Part shown: one piece after another, positions 18,824 to 27,897 of the stretch
Layout: each line of letters begins with the position of its first letter
How positions within the stretch are numbered: the first letter of the stretch is position 1
Assembly (NCBI RefSeq): GCF_028435365.1
Contig: NZ_JAGTJJ010000049.1
Location: 1-64,000, forward strand
DNA: 64,000 bases
Source: Polyangium jinanense
Lineage (GTDB): Bacteria; Myxococcota; Polyangia; Polyangiales; Polyangiaceae
Direction: 5' to 3'
Notes under the pieces: generated by a model
What the model was told of the DNA's origin: nothing
Databases searched by the model: none
The model's input: the letters and a program-made list of their open reading frames with translations, nothing else
Made by a program: the position numbers and the translations under genes

Positions 18824-21800
18824 TCAGGAGCGCGGCTGGCCTTTGCGGCGCGCGAGGAGGATCTCGGCGGCCGTGAGCGCGCGGGGCTGCGGCGGGCCGG
18901 CGGGCGGCGCCGCACCTGCGGGCGGTTGCGGGGCTGCGCTCGGAGACGGCGCTTGTGGCCTCGCGGCGGCCGGTGGAGGCGCGTGCGGCGTCGGCGCGGA
19001 GGGCTGCGCGAGCGTGGCGGCCGACGCCGCGGGGAGTGGGGCCTCGCGGGCGGCGCGCTCGCGAGCGGCGCGCTCTTTCGCTTGCAGGAGCGCGCCGACG
19101 ACGGCGTCGGGCGAACGCGGATCGGGGCCCGCGTGGGCCTCGACGGGCTTCGGTTGCAGCGCGGCGCGCGCGCGCGCGGCCCACGCGAGGACGGGCTCCG
19201 GCAACGCGAAGCGGCGCGCCGCGACCGCGAGGAGGAGCGCGAAGCCGGCCATCGCGATCAGGAGGGGTGTGATGTCCTGGTAGGAGAAACGCCGCGCCGC
19301 GCGGTCGCCGAAGATGCCCGCGAGTGTGTCGCGGCGCTTGCCGCCCGTGAGGTCCGCGATGCGACCGAGCAGCGCCGCGTCGGAGCCCGTGGGCCGCAGC
19401 TCCTCGCCGGCCGTGAGCGCTGCGCCCGCCGTGCCGACGACGTCGCCCGACTGCTCGTCCTTTGCGATCGCGATGTACGTGCCGGGACGCGAGAGCGGGA
19501 TCGAGGCGGCATATGCGCCGGCGCCCGTCGCTTCGAGCGCGGTCTCGCGGACGAACCCGTCGGGCCCGGCGACGCGCACCATCAAGCGGCGGAACGACTG
19601 CGCGCGACCGTCGTCGCCGACGACCGTGGCGCGCACGTGAAGCTCGCCGCCCGAGGCGTCGGCCTCGACGCGCACGCGGCCGTCCTCGCCCTTGCGCGTG
19701 AGGTCACGCGCGAGCTGGCCGACGAGCCGCGCCGCGCCGGGCCACGTGGTCCAGCGTCGGCCCCAGCGATCCTTGAGGTCGCTCGTGAACGCGCCGGATC
19801 GACCGACGCCCGCCGACCACACGGCAAGGATCGGATCCCCCTCGGGCCCGGTCATGAGCACGCTCGCGCGGCCCTTCGGGATACCCACGACGTACCCGTC
19901 GAGCGAGGGGGCCTCGTCGAGGGGCACGCCCGAGAGGATCGGCGAAGGCGCGCTGCGGGCGACGCGGAACTCTTTCTCGACGATCGATGAGCGCGCCGCG
20001 AGGATCGTCTCCTGCGTGAAGACCGCGGGCAGGCGATTCGCGTCCTCGATGAGGTAGAAGCGGCCGCTGCCGAGGCGCGAAAGCGTCTCGAGCTCGGGCA
20101 CGTCGCCGCCGTTGCCGAGGGCGACCACGCTCGTCGTGATGCCGGCGCGCAGCGCGTTCGAGACCATCGTGCGGCACGGGCCCATCTGCTCGGCGTCGGA
20201 GCCGTCGGCGAAGAGCAGCACGTGCTTGAGGTTGACCTTCTCCTTCGCGAGCGCGGCGTACGCAGCTTCGAGCGTGATGTCGACGAGGATGCCGCCGCCG
20301 CCGGGACCGACGCCGCGGATCGCTTTGTCGATCGCGCCCTTGTCGCTCACCGGGCCGAGCGGGACGCTCCAGTTGACCTCGGTGTCCACGTGCAGCACGC
20401 CGAGCCGGTCGCCGGTGCCGAGCAACGCGGCGCTGCGGGCGGCCGCCTCGTTCGCGAGCTCGAGCTTGGTATGCGCGCCGGCATTGGCTGCCATCGAGCC
20501 GGAGATGTCGATGCCGATCACCTCGGCGAGACTCGCGCGGCGACGCTCTTGTTTGAGGTCAAACGAAACCGGGGAGACCTCTTCGAGCGGCGTGCGCGCA
20601 TACCCGCCCGGTCCCATGCTGCGATCGCCGCCCATGAGCAGCAGGCCGCCGCCGAGGTCGCGCACGTAACTCGCGAGCGCGTCGATCTGGCCGGGCGAGA
20701 GATCCGAGGCGCGCACGTCGCCCATCACGACGAGGTCGTAGCCGACGAGCCCCGCGAGATCCGCGGGCACGCTGCTCGTCGAGCCCTCGTCCACCTTGAA
20801 CGCCGCGGCCTCGAGTGCGCGCGCGACGAACGTCGTCTTGCCCGCGTCCCCGTCGAGCACGAGCGCCGAGGCCTGACCTCGCACGCGCATGAAAGCGCTG
20901 CCCGCGTTGTCCTCGGGCGATTGATCGAGCGTCGGATCGGCCGCGGTGATCTCCACGTCGTAGCGGTGGAACCCGGGGCCGGGCGCCTTCTCGCGGATGC
21001 GCAGGACGTCCTCGCCCGCGGCGATCTTCGCGCCCGACTCCGCGATGAGCTCGCCGTCGCGCCGGAGCCGGATCTGGATCGCGGCCGGGCTCGGCGACGA
21101 GGTCACGAGGCGCAGATCGATGGGCTCGCCCTCGTCCGCGCGCGTCGGCGCTCGCAACGCGACCACGCGGATGTCCGGGATCGAGCGTTGTTCGAGCGGA
21201 ACCACGTCGACCGGGATCTCCGCCGCCACGGCCGCCGCGGCCGCGGCCATGGTGTCGCCGCGCGTCGCCACGCCGTCCGAGAGCACCACGATGCGCGCGG
21301 CGCTGTCGGCGGGCACTTCGGCCAGCGCGCGCCGGATCGCCGCGCCGAGGTCGGTCCCGTCGCGCCCGATGGAGACACGTTGCGGCGCCGGCAGGTCCGA
21401 CTTCGGCCGCGGCGGATCCTCCGTCGCCGCGTCCGCGCCGAAGATGATCGTGCCGATCCGATCTTCCTCGCGCATGCCGAGCTCGGCCACCGCGAGCTCT
21501 TGCTTGATGCGCTGCTCGGCGCTCGGGACGAGGTCGATCGAGCGGCTGCGGTCGATCGCGACGAGCACGGTGAGCCGATCGAGCGGACGGCCGAGCTCGG
21601 GCCCGGCGGCGGCCATGGCCGCGATGAACGTCGCGAGCTGGGCGAGGAGATCGCCGAGCCGCGTGCGCAGCGGGCCCTGGTTCGTCCAGCCCGTCGCCAT
21701 GCGGTACGCGACGAACATGGTCGACGCGAGCGCGAGCAGGGCGATCTGCGGCCGCGCGAGGCGCAGGTAACCGCCGGGGACGAGGCCCGTCCAGACGAGG

Positions 21801-21967
21801 CCCACGTAGAGCGCCGGCAGCGCGCCGACGATCATCCCCGTGAGCAGGATCTTGCGTTTCGTCAGGCCCGCCTCGCGGATCACCCACCGGGCGATCAGGA
21901 CGAACACGAGCAGGCCGAGGCCGACGACCACGAAGGGCACGTACGGGCGCAAGTGACTCGGAATCAC
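18824..21967 (-). CDS. large membrane protein with two von Willebrand A domains (BatB-like)
   Basis: 1047 residues from GTG 21967, which overlaps the previous stop as GTGA. Three N-terminal membrane segments (about 11-30, 40-60, 74-90) precede a first VWA with DxSxS in the form DRSRS (139-143). The middle part resembles a glutamine-amidotransferase-like fold. A second VWA with a perfect MIDAS DISGS (487-491) follows, then a beta domain, a membrane segment near 930-950 and a Pro/Ala-rich tail. It is the last gene of a DUF58-VWA-VWA operon. Such clusters, with a MoxR ATPase, are thought to assemble or remodel envelope protein complexes; substrates are unknown. Confidence 0.8.
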   Translation of the reverse strand: MIPSHLRPYVPFVVVGLGLLVFVLIARWVIREAGLTKRKILLTGMIVGALPALYVGLVWTGLVPGGYLRLARPQIALLALASTMFVAYRMATGWTNQGPLRTRLGDLLAQLATFIAAMAAAGPELGRPLDRLTVLVAIDRSRSIDLVPSAEQRIKQELAVAELGMREEDRIGTIIFGADAATEDPPRPKSDLPAPQRVSIGRDGTDLGAAIRRALAEVPADSAARIVVLSDGVATRGDTMAAAAAAVAAEIPVDVVPLEQRSIPDIRVVALRAPTRADEGEPIDLRLVTSSPSPAAIQIRLRRDGELIAESGAKIAAGEDVLRIREKAPGPGFHRYDVEITAADPTLDQSPEDNAGSAFMRVRGQASALVLDGDAGKTTFVARALEAAAFKVDEGSTSSVPADLAGLVGYDLVVMGDVRASDLSPGQIDALASYVRDLGGGLLLMGGDRSMGPGGYARTPLEEVSPVSFDLKQERRRASLAEVIGIDISGSMAANAGAHTKLELANEAAARSAALLGTGDRLGVLHVDTEVNWSVPLGPVSDKGAIDKAIRGVGPGGGGILVDITLEAAYAALAKEKVNLKHVLLFADGSDAEQMGPCRTMVSNALRAGITTSVVALGNGGDVPELETLSRLGSGRFYLIEDANRLPAVFTQETILAARSSIVEKEFRVARSAPSPILSGVPLDEAPSLDGYVVGIPKGRASVLMTGPEGDPILAVWSAGVGRSGAFTSDLKDRWGRRWTTWPGAARLVGQLARDLTRKGEDGRVRVEADASGGELHVRATVVGDDGRAQSFRRLMVRVAGPDGFVRETALEATGAGAYAASIPLSRPGTYIAIAKDEQSGDVVGTAGAALTAGEELRPTGSDAALLGRIADLTGGKRRDTLAGIFGDRAARRFSYQDITPLLIAMAGFALLLAVAARRFALPEPVLAWAARARAALQPKPVEAHAGPDPRSPDAVVGALLQAKERAARERAAREAPLPAASAATLAQPSAPTPHAPPPAAARPQAPSPSAAPQPPAGAAPPAGPPQPRALTAAEILLARRKGQPRS

Positions 21968-23958
21968 GCCGCGGCCCTCCTCTCCGGCGTCGGCGGCCGC
22001 TTCGGTGCAGCGGGCGCGGCGGCGGGCGCGAGGCGCGGCTTGCGCGTGAGGTACCAGATGTCGAAGACCACGAAGCCGAGCGCCACGAGCGCGAGCACCC
22101 AGCTCCACTCGTTGTGCGCGTCGGGCTCCGTGCCCGCGGCCGTCACCTTGATCTCGTCCTTGCCCGCTCCGGCCGGGGCCATGACGCTGCCGAGATCACT
22201 CTCGGCCGCGCTCGTGAGGTTCGCCGGGGCCACGAGCGCGCCGCCCTCGGGGCCTTGCCACGAGAGTTGATAGAGGCCGACCTTCGAGATCTCCGGCACG
22301 ACGGCGAGCCCGTTCCGCAGCGACACGTCGAGCCGATCGCCCGTCGGGCCTTTCACCTCGACGTCCTTCGCCGACGCGGGCAGGCGTACGCGCAAGGGCT
22401 CGCCGGCGCGCGCGGGCCCCGTGATGCCGTGCGCGCGATGGATGCGCGCTTGCTCGAGGAGGTTCCGCATGAAGAGCACGAAGCTCGCCTTGAGCGGCCA
22501 GTCGCTGTCGCCAACGTCGAAGCCGAGTAGCGTGCCCGTGCGCGTCGGCGTGGAGATGTCGGTCGCGATCGTGCCGTCCTGCGTACGGATGAGCTCCTGC
22601 GTGGGGCCCTCGGGCTTGAGCGCGGCCGCGCGCGAGATCGAGACACCGTCGAGCGAGAGAAACCGCATGCGCGCGTCGCCGCTCTCCCACGACGTGATCG
22701 ACGGCGCTTCGAGCGTCCTTCCGACCACGGTGCCGAAGCATCGACCCGCGGGCGGCGCGACGATCAGGAGATCCCCGCCCGGCACGAAGTCCGGACACGC
22801 GCCCTCCACCACGACGAACGCGTCCATCTCGACCGCGGCCGGCTGCGCGAGCTCCGTCACCGAAAGCGTCTTCAGCGTCGTCGCCGGATCGCTGAGGATC
22901 GCCCGCTCGATCCACGGCGACATCTTCTGCGTATCGGGCGCCGCGTACGCCACGGGGAGTTTGTCCCCGGCCGGCACGCGCGCGAAGGCCGCGTCGTCGA
23001 CCTCCATCGCGTCGTGCGGCGCGATGTCGAAAATGAGCCCACGCCGGTAGTCGCCGGGCGCCGGCAGGAAGTCGAGCACCACGGCCTGGCGTTCGCCCGG
23101 CGCGACCAGGATCTTCCGCGACGCGAGTACGTCCGACGCGTTGTCCTCGCGCATCGTCACGTAGAGCTCGCGCGGCGCCTTGCCGAAGTTCGCGATCACG
23201 AGGAACGCCTGCACCTGCTCGCGCTTCAGCGTCGGCTCGATCCCCGACCGCACGTCGACGCGCACGATGGCCGCGTTCTCCACCGGCGTGCCCACGGTGA
23301 TCACCTCGATCGGCAAGGACGCTCCCGCGAGCGCCGCCGGCGCGGCGAGATTGCCGTCCGTGATCACCACGATCCGCCGCGATCCGCCGAGCTGCCGCAG
23401 CCGATCCACCGCGAGCGCCACGGCCGCGCCGAGGTCGCCCTCCACGTCGTGCACGCGCAGCGTTTTCAGCGCGGCCTTCAGCCGGACCGCGTCGCGATCG
23501 AGCGGCGCCACCACGCGCGCATCACGCCCCGCTTCGAGCAGGAGCGCGTCGCTGCCCGGACCGAGCGACGACAGGATGTCCTCCGCGACCTTGCGCGCGA
23601 GCTCCATCCGCGTCTTCGTCTCCGCGCCGGCCGCGCTCTGCGCCGACATCGACGCGCTCGCGTCCACGATGATCGCGAGGTGATCCCCCGTGATCGCCCT
23701 TCCGCGTGTCGCCGGCCGCGCGAGCGCGAACGCGAGCAGCAGCAATGCCAGCGCCTGCAGGATGAGCGGCACCTGCGCGATGAGCTTCTGGAACGGCGAA
23801 CGCGCGATGAGGTCCCGCTTCGCCGAGGCCCACAGCCACGTCGACGCGACGCGCTTCCTCTTCCGCCGCACCTTCAGGATGTAGAGCAGCACGAGCGGGC
23901 CGAGCAGCCCCAGGAGCGCGAGCCCTTTCGGCGCGAGCAGATCGAGCGGCGAGGACAT
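21964..23958 (-). CDS. BatA-like VWA membrane protein
   Basis: 664 residues. It starts with the aerotolerance-regulator N-terminal pattern: a membrane helix at 9-29, then a basic loop, then a second helix at 62-80. A VWA domain follows with MIDAS DASAS (99-103) and the VVITDGN strand. The long middle region is beta-rich (CARDB-like part near FLVIANFGKAPRELYV), and a last membrane segment lies near 620-640 before a Pro/Ala-rich cytoplasmic tail. Its start directly abuts the DUF58 gene stop (TGAATG), and it overlaps the next VWA gene by 4 bases. Confidence 0.83.
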   Translation of the reverse strand: MSSPLDLLAPKGLALLGLLGPLVLLYILKVRRKRKRVASTWLWASAKRDLIARSPFQKLIAQVPLILQALALLLLAFALARPATRGRAITGDHLAIIVDASASMSAQSAAGAETKTRMELARKVAEDILSSLGPGSDALLLEAGRDARVVAPLDRDAVRLKAALKTLRVHDVEGDLGAAVALAVDRLRQLGGSRRIVVITDGNLAAPAALAGASLPIEVITVGTPVENAAIVRVDVRSGIEPTLKREQVQAFLVIANFGKAPRELYVTMREDNASDVLASRKILVAPGERQAVVLDFLPAPGDYRRGLIFDIAPHDAMEVDDAAFARVPAGDKLPVAYAAPDTQKMSPWIERAILSDPATTLKTLSVTELAQPAAVEMDAFVVVEGACPDFVPGGDLLIVAPPAGRCFGTVVGRTLEAPSITSWESGDARMRFLSLDGVSISRAAALKPEGPTQELIRTQDGTIATDISTPTRTGTLLGFDVGDSDWPLKASFVLFMRNLLEQARIHRAHGITGPARAGEPLRVRLPASAKDVEVKGPTGDRLDVSLRNGLAVVPEISKVGLYQLSWQGPEGGALVAPANLTSAAESDLGSVMAPAGAGKDEIKVTAAGTEPDAHNEWSWVLALVALGFVVFDIWYLTRKPRLAPAAAPAAPKRPPTPERRAAA

Positions 23959-24855
23959 TCAGTCGATGCTCCTGGCGACGATCCGCCGGATCGCGCTCTC
24001 CAGGGGTTCGTCCGTCCGAACCCGCACGTACGTCGCGCGCAGCCGCTTCGCCAATTGCCTGAGCTCCTCGCAGAGACCCGCGAAACGCAACACGTACGCT
24101 TCGATCGCCGCGGCATCCATGGTCACCTCGACGACCGCGCCGGTCTCGGCGTCCTCGAGGGCCCAGTCGCCTTCGTAGGAAGGCTCGATTTCCTCGGGCG
24201 CGACGACCTGCACGAGCACGAGATCGTGCCCGGCCGCGGCCGCGCGGGTGAGCGCGGGGCCGAGCGGCCCGCCGTCGAGGAAATCGGAGACGACGAGGAG
24301 CATCCCTGCACGCTTGTTCTTTTGTATCAGCCGATCGATGGCCCGCGCGAGGTCCGTCCCACCCCGCGGCGTGATCCCGGAGAGGGCGCGGAGCAACGCC
24401 GGAAGACCACTCCGGCCCCGCACCGGCGTCTCCTCGCGTTGAATCCCCTCCCCGGCCGAGATCACCTGCGCACGCTCCGAGGCCGCGAGCGCCATGTACC
24501 CGAACGCCGCGGCGATGCGGCAGGCCGCCTCGAACTTCGGCGGCTCGCCGAAATCGAGGCTCGCGGACGTGTCCACGAGCAGCCGCACGATCACGTCTTC
24601 CTCGGCGCGGAAGAGCTTCAGCACGGGCTCGTCGGTGCGCGCGTAGGCGGCCCAGTCGATGCGGCGCAGGTCGTCGCCGGGGCTGTAGGGCCTGTGCTCC
24701 TGGAACTCCGCCGAACCGCCGCGCCGTCGCGCCACGTGCTCGCCCGAGGCGCCCGATCGCGCGCGGATCTCGAGCCTGCGCCTGAGCACCTCGAGCTCGC
24801 GAACGAAGGCGGGATCGAGGAGCCGGGAGGGGATCCCCGGACGAGTCTCCTGCAT
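23959..24855 (-). CDS. DUF58 domain protein
   Basis: 298 residues. The DUF58 signature is clear in EFQEHRPYSPGDDLRRIDW, and a VWA-like fold follows (LLVDTSASLDFG, then LLVVSDFLDGGPLG). DUF58 proteins partner with MoxR ATPases and Bat/VWA proteins. The start at 24855 (MQETRPGIPSRLL) has AAGGG 5 bases upstream; an ATG at 24960 is open in frame but adds a poor N-terminus. It is the first gene of the three-gene operon. Its usual MoxR partner is not adjacent but lies at 47-48 kb. Confidence 0.87.
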   Translation of the reverse strand: MQETRPGIPSRLLDPAFVRELEVLRRRLEIRARSGASGEHVARRRGGSAEFQEHRPYSPGDDLRRIDWAAYARTDEPVLKLFRAEEDVIVRLLVDTSASLDFGEPPKFEAACRIAAAFGYMALAASERAQVISAGEGIQREETPVRGRSGLPALLRALSGITPRGGTDLARAIDRLIQKNKRAGMLLVVSDFLDGGPLGPALTRAAAAGHDLVLVQVVAPEEIEPSYEGDWALEDAETGAVVEVTMDAAAIEAYVLRFAGLCEELRQLAKRLRATYVRVRTDEPLESAIRRIVARSID

Positions 24856-25076
24856 CCGAGCCCTTCTGGCCCAGCGCCGCCGCGGCGTCGAGAGCGTCGC
24901 GCCCAGCACGTACGCCCCCGGCCCGAACCCGCGCGCCAGGTGTTCCTGATCACCAAACATGTAGTTTTAGCAACAACCGTGGACGGATGGAGTGGTAACA
25001 ACATTTACCATCCTCCGACGTTGAAGTTTTTCGCTTACGCTGTGGCGTTCAGACGGCTTCTTGCATGGAGAGGGCG

Positions 25077-27833
25077 ATGCTGGAGCGGCGAAGATTACGA
25101 CGTCATTGGTTCGCGTGGGTGGCGGTCGCCGCGATCGGCTGTGGCGACGGTGCGACCACCCCAACCACGGGGAGCACGACCGGCTCCGGCGGGAGCGGCG
25201 GCATCGGCGGCATGATGGCCGGCTCCGGCGGGAACGGCGGTAACGGCGGCGCTGGCGGCAACGGTGGCAGCGGCGGCATCGGCGGCGCTGGCGGCGTGAT
25301 GGCCGGCAGCGGCGGCAACGGTGGCAGCGGCGGCATCGGTGGTTCCGGTGGCATCGGTGGTTCCGGCGGCAGCGGTGGCATCGGCGGCGCTGGCGGCATC
25401 GGCGGCGCAGGCGGCATCGGCGGCGCAGGTGGCGTGATGGCCGGCAGCGGCGGCATGGGTGGCATGCCCGCCAGCGGCGGCATGGGTGGCATGCCCGCCA
25501 GCGGCGGCATGGGTGGCATGCCCGCCAGCGGTGGCATGGGTGGCATGCCCGCCAGCGGCGGCATGGGTGGCATGCCCGGCACCGGCGGTTCGGGCGGCCA
25601 GCCCGCGTGCGTGACGAACGCCGACTGCGACGACGCCATCGGGTGTACCGCGGACGCGTGCGTGTCCGGCGCATGCATCCGCGTGCCGACCGACACGATG
25701 TGCGACAACGGGCTGTTCTGCGACGGCGACGAGATCTGCGATCCCGAAAACGGCGCGCCCGGCACCGGGTGCACGCCGAGCTCCGGCCCACCCTGCGACG
25801 ACGGCATCTCGTGCACCGTCGACACCTGCAACGAGCAGTTCGACGGCTGCACGAACACGCCGAACAACGCGCTCTGCGACAACAACATCGCCTGCGACGG
25901 CGTCGAGACGTGCGGCGTGCTCGGGTGCAAGGCAGGGACGCCGCTCAACTGCGACGACGGCGTCGCCTGCACCGACGACTTCTGCGATCAGGCCAGCGGC
26001 GGCTGCAAGCACGTCGAGAACGACGGCAACTGCTCGGACGGCGCGTTCTGCAACGGCGCCGAGACCTGCGACAAGGTCGCCGGCTGCAAGCCCGGCACGC
26101 CGGTCGACTGTAGCGACGGCATCGCCTGCACCTCCGATAGCTGTAGCGAGGCCAACGACACCTGCGCGCACGCGCCGAACGACGCGGCCTGCGACGACAA
26201 CGACTTCTGCACCGGCGAAGAGACGTGTGAGGTCGGCCTCGGCTGCCAGGCCGGCGCCCCGGTCGTCTGCAACGACAACCTCTCCTGCACGGCCGATAGC
26301 TGCTCGAGCGCGCTGCAGAAGTGCGTGTTCTCCCCGAACGACGCGGCCTGCAGCGACGGCCTCGCTTGCAACGGCGTCGAGGCCTGCGACCCGGCCGGCG
26401 GCGCCGCCGTGACCGGCTGCAAGGCGGGCTCGCCCGTGGTTTGCCCGTCCGACGGCATCGCCTGCACGAACGAGGCTTGTCAGGAGCCGTCGGGCACCTG
26501 CAGCTCCTCGGCCGACAGCACCAAGTGTCCCGCGGGCGAGCTCTGCGTCCCGCTCGTCGGCGGCTGCACCACGGCCCAGCCCTGCACGACGAACGCCCAG
26601 TGCGACGACGGCAACGCTTGCAACGGCACCGAGTACTGCGACGTCGTCTGCAAGGCGGGCGCGCCGGTCACCTGCAACGACGGCATTACCTGCACCGTCG
26701 ACACCTGCGACCCGCAGACGGGCGCGTGCTCGAACACGCCGAACAACAACTACTGCAACAACGGCCTCGCCTGCGACGGCGTCGAGACGTGCAACCCGCT
26801 CTTCGGCTGCATGAACAGCCCGCCCGTCAACTGCAACGACGGCGTCGCCTGCACGTACGACGAGTGCAACGAGCCCTCGGGCACCTGCGCGCATTACCTG
26901 CAGGACTACATGTGCGACGACGGCGTCTTCTGCAATGGTGCCGAAACCTGCTCGGCCACAGGCTGCAACCCGGCCTCGGCGCCGCCCGTCTGCAACGACG
27001 GCGTCAACTGCACGGACGACGTCTGCGACCCGATCCTCGACGCCTGCAAGGGCGTGCCGAACAACAACCTCTGCGGCTGCGGCGAGACGTGCAATCCCGC
27101 GCAGGGCGGCTGCGGCAACTTCTGCCAGGTCGCGACCTGCCAGGGCAAGACGTACGCCTGCGGCGACTGCATCGACAACGACGGCGACTGCAAGACCGAC
27201 TCGGCCGACGACCAGTGCCTCGGCCCCTGCGACAACACCGAGGACAGCTTCTACGGCGGCATCCCCGGCCAGAACAACTCGCCCTGCAAGTCCGATTGTT
27301 ATTTCGATCAGGATACTGGCCAGGGCAACGACGATTGCTACTGGAGCCACAAGTGCGATCCGCTCGAGGTCGCGCCGAACTACCCGCCGGAGGGCAGCCA
27401 GTGCGCGTACAACCCGAACGCGAGCATCCCGGGCTACAGCGGGTCGTGCTCCCAGGCCAACCAGTCGCAATCGCAGGTCTGCCACGATTACTGCGGCCCG
27501 CTCACGCCGAACGGCTGCGACTGCTTCGGCTGCTGCGCCCTGCCCGGCCTGAATTACAAGGTCTGGCTCGGCTCGGAGAACCCGGCCGGCACGGGAAGCT
27601 GCAACGCGAACACGCTGAACGACCCGTCGAAGTGCAAGCCCTGCACGCAGGTCGCAGCGTGCCTCAACACGTGCGAGGTCTGCGAGGTCTGCATCGGCAA
27701 GCCGAACCTTCCGCCCGGCTGCGTCGAGCAATTCTGCCCGGCCGGCGTGGAGAAGTGCGGTCAGCCCGGCCAGGACCCCTGCCCGGCCGGCGAGACCTGC
27801 ATCACCGGGTGCTGCTACCCCGTTCCGCAGTGA
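25077..27833 (+). CDS. Gly-rich, Cys-repeat surface lipoprotein
   Basis: 918 residues. The signal peptide ends at a lipobox AIGC (Cys22). A Gly/Ser/Ile spacer of about 140 residues follows, ending in five 9-residue SGGMGGMPA repeats. Then come nine copies of a Cys-rich module whose core reads C-D-D-G-x-x-C-T-x-D-x-C, each followed by a C-D/N-N-G-x-x-C-D/N-G-x-E-x-C core, and a C-terminal region with other cysteine patterns (DNDGDCKTDSADDQC). It should be an extracellular, disulfide-rich outer-membrane lipoprotein. I prefer ATG 25077 (GGAGAGG upstream) to 25065. The antisense strand is open for long stretches only because of GGC repeats. Confidence 0.8.
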   Translation: MLERRRLRRHWFAWVAVAAIGCGDGATTPTTGSTTGSGGSGGIGGMMAGSGGNGGNGGAGGNGGSGGIGGAGGVMAGSGGNGGSGGIGGSGGIGGSGGSGGIGGAGGIGGAGGIGGAGGVMAGSGGMGGMPASGGMGGMPASGGMGGMPASGGMGGMPASGGMGGMPGTGGSGGQPACVTNADCDDAIGCTADACVSGACIRVPTDTMCDNGLFCDGDEICDPENGAPGTGCTPSSGPPCDDGISCTVDTCNEQFDGCTNTPNNALCDNNIACDGVETCGVLGCKAGTPLNCDDGVACTDDFCDQASGGCKHVENDGNCSDGAFCNGAETCDKVAGCKPGTPVDCSDGIACTSDSCSEANDTCAHAPNDAACDDNDFCTGEETCEVGLGCQAGAPVVCNDNLSCTADSCSSALQKCVFSPNDAACSDGLACNGVEACDPAGGAAVTGCKAGSPVVCPSDGIACTNEACQEPSGTCSSSADSTKCPAGELCVPLVGGCTTAQPCTTNAQCDDGNACNGTEYCDVVCKAGAPVTCNDGITCTVDTCDPQTGACSNTPNNNYCNNGLACDGVETCNPLFGCMNSPPVNCNDGVACTYDECNEPSGTCAHYLQDYMCDDGVFCNGAETCSATGCNPASAPPVCNDGVNCTDDVCDPILDACKGVPNNNLCGCGETCNPAQGGCGNFCQVATCQGKTYACGDCIDNDGDCKTDSADDQCLGPCDNTEDSFYGGIPGQNNSPCKSDCYFDQDTGQGNDDCYWSHKCDPLEVAPNYPPEGSQCAYNPNASIPGYSGSCSQANQSQSQVCHDYCGPLTPNGCDCFGCCALPGLNYKVWLGSENPAGTGSCNANTLNDPSKCKPCTQVAACLNTCEVCEVCIGKPNLPPGCVEQFCPAGVEKCGQPGQDPCPAGETCITGCCYPVPQ
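25446..25580 (+). repeat. five tandem 27-bp coding repeats
   Basis: Nearly identical copies begin at 25446, 25473, 25500, 25527 and 25554, each encoding SGGMGGMPA (the last ends PG). They lie in the spacer of the Cys-repeat lipoprotein. Near-identity at DNA level suggests recent slippage or unequal exchange and possible length variation. Confidence 0.9.
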
Positions 27834-27848
27834 AACCCTGAGACGAAA

Positions 27849-27889
27849 CGAGGGGGCGAGGCGCCGAAATCGCGGCGCTCGCCCCCTCG
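27849..27889. terminator. bidirectional terminator hairpin between convergent genes
   Basis: A GC-rich stem of about 17 bp pairs 27849-27866 with 27873-27889 with one bulged base and a short AAAT-containing loop. On the + strand it is followed by GGGCGTTTGT. It lies between the lipoprotein stop (27833) and the serine-hydrolase stop (27898) and probably serves both. Confidence 0.75.
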
Positions 27890-27897
27890 GGCGTTTG

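Noticed and set aside
25095..27731. 878-codon minus-strand frame opposite the Cys-repeat lipoprotein
   Set aside because: Its composition is Ala/Val/Arg repeats mirrored from GGC and TGC codons; the sense strand has a lipobox and nine Cys modules.
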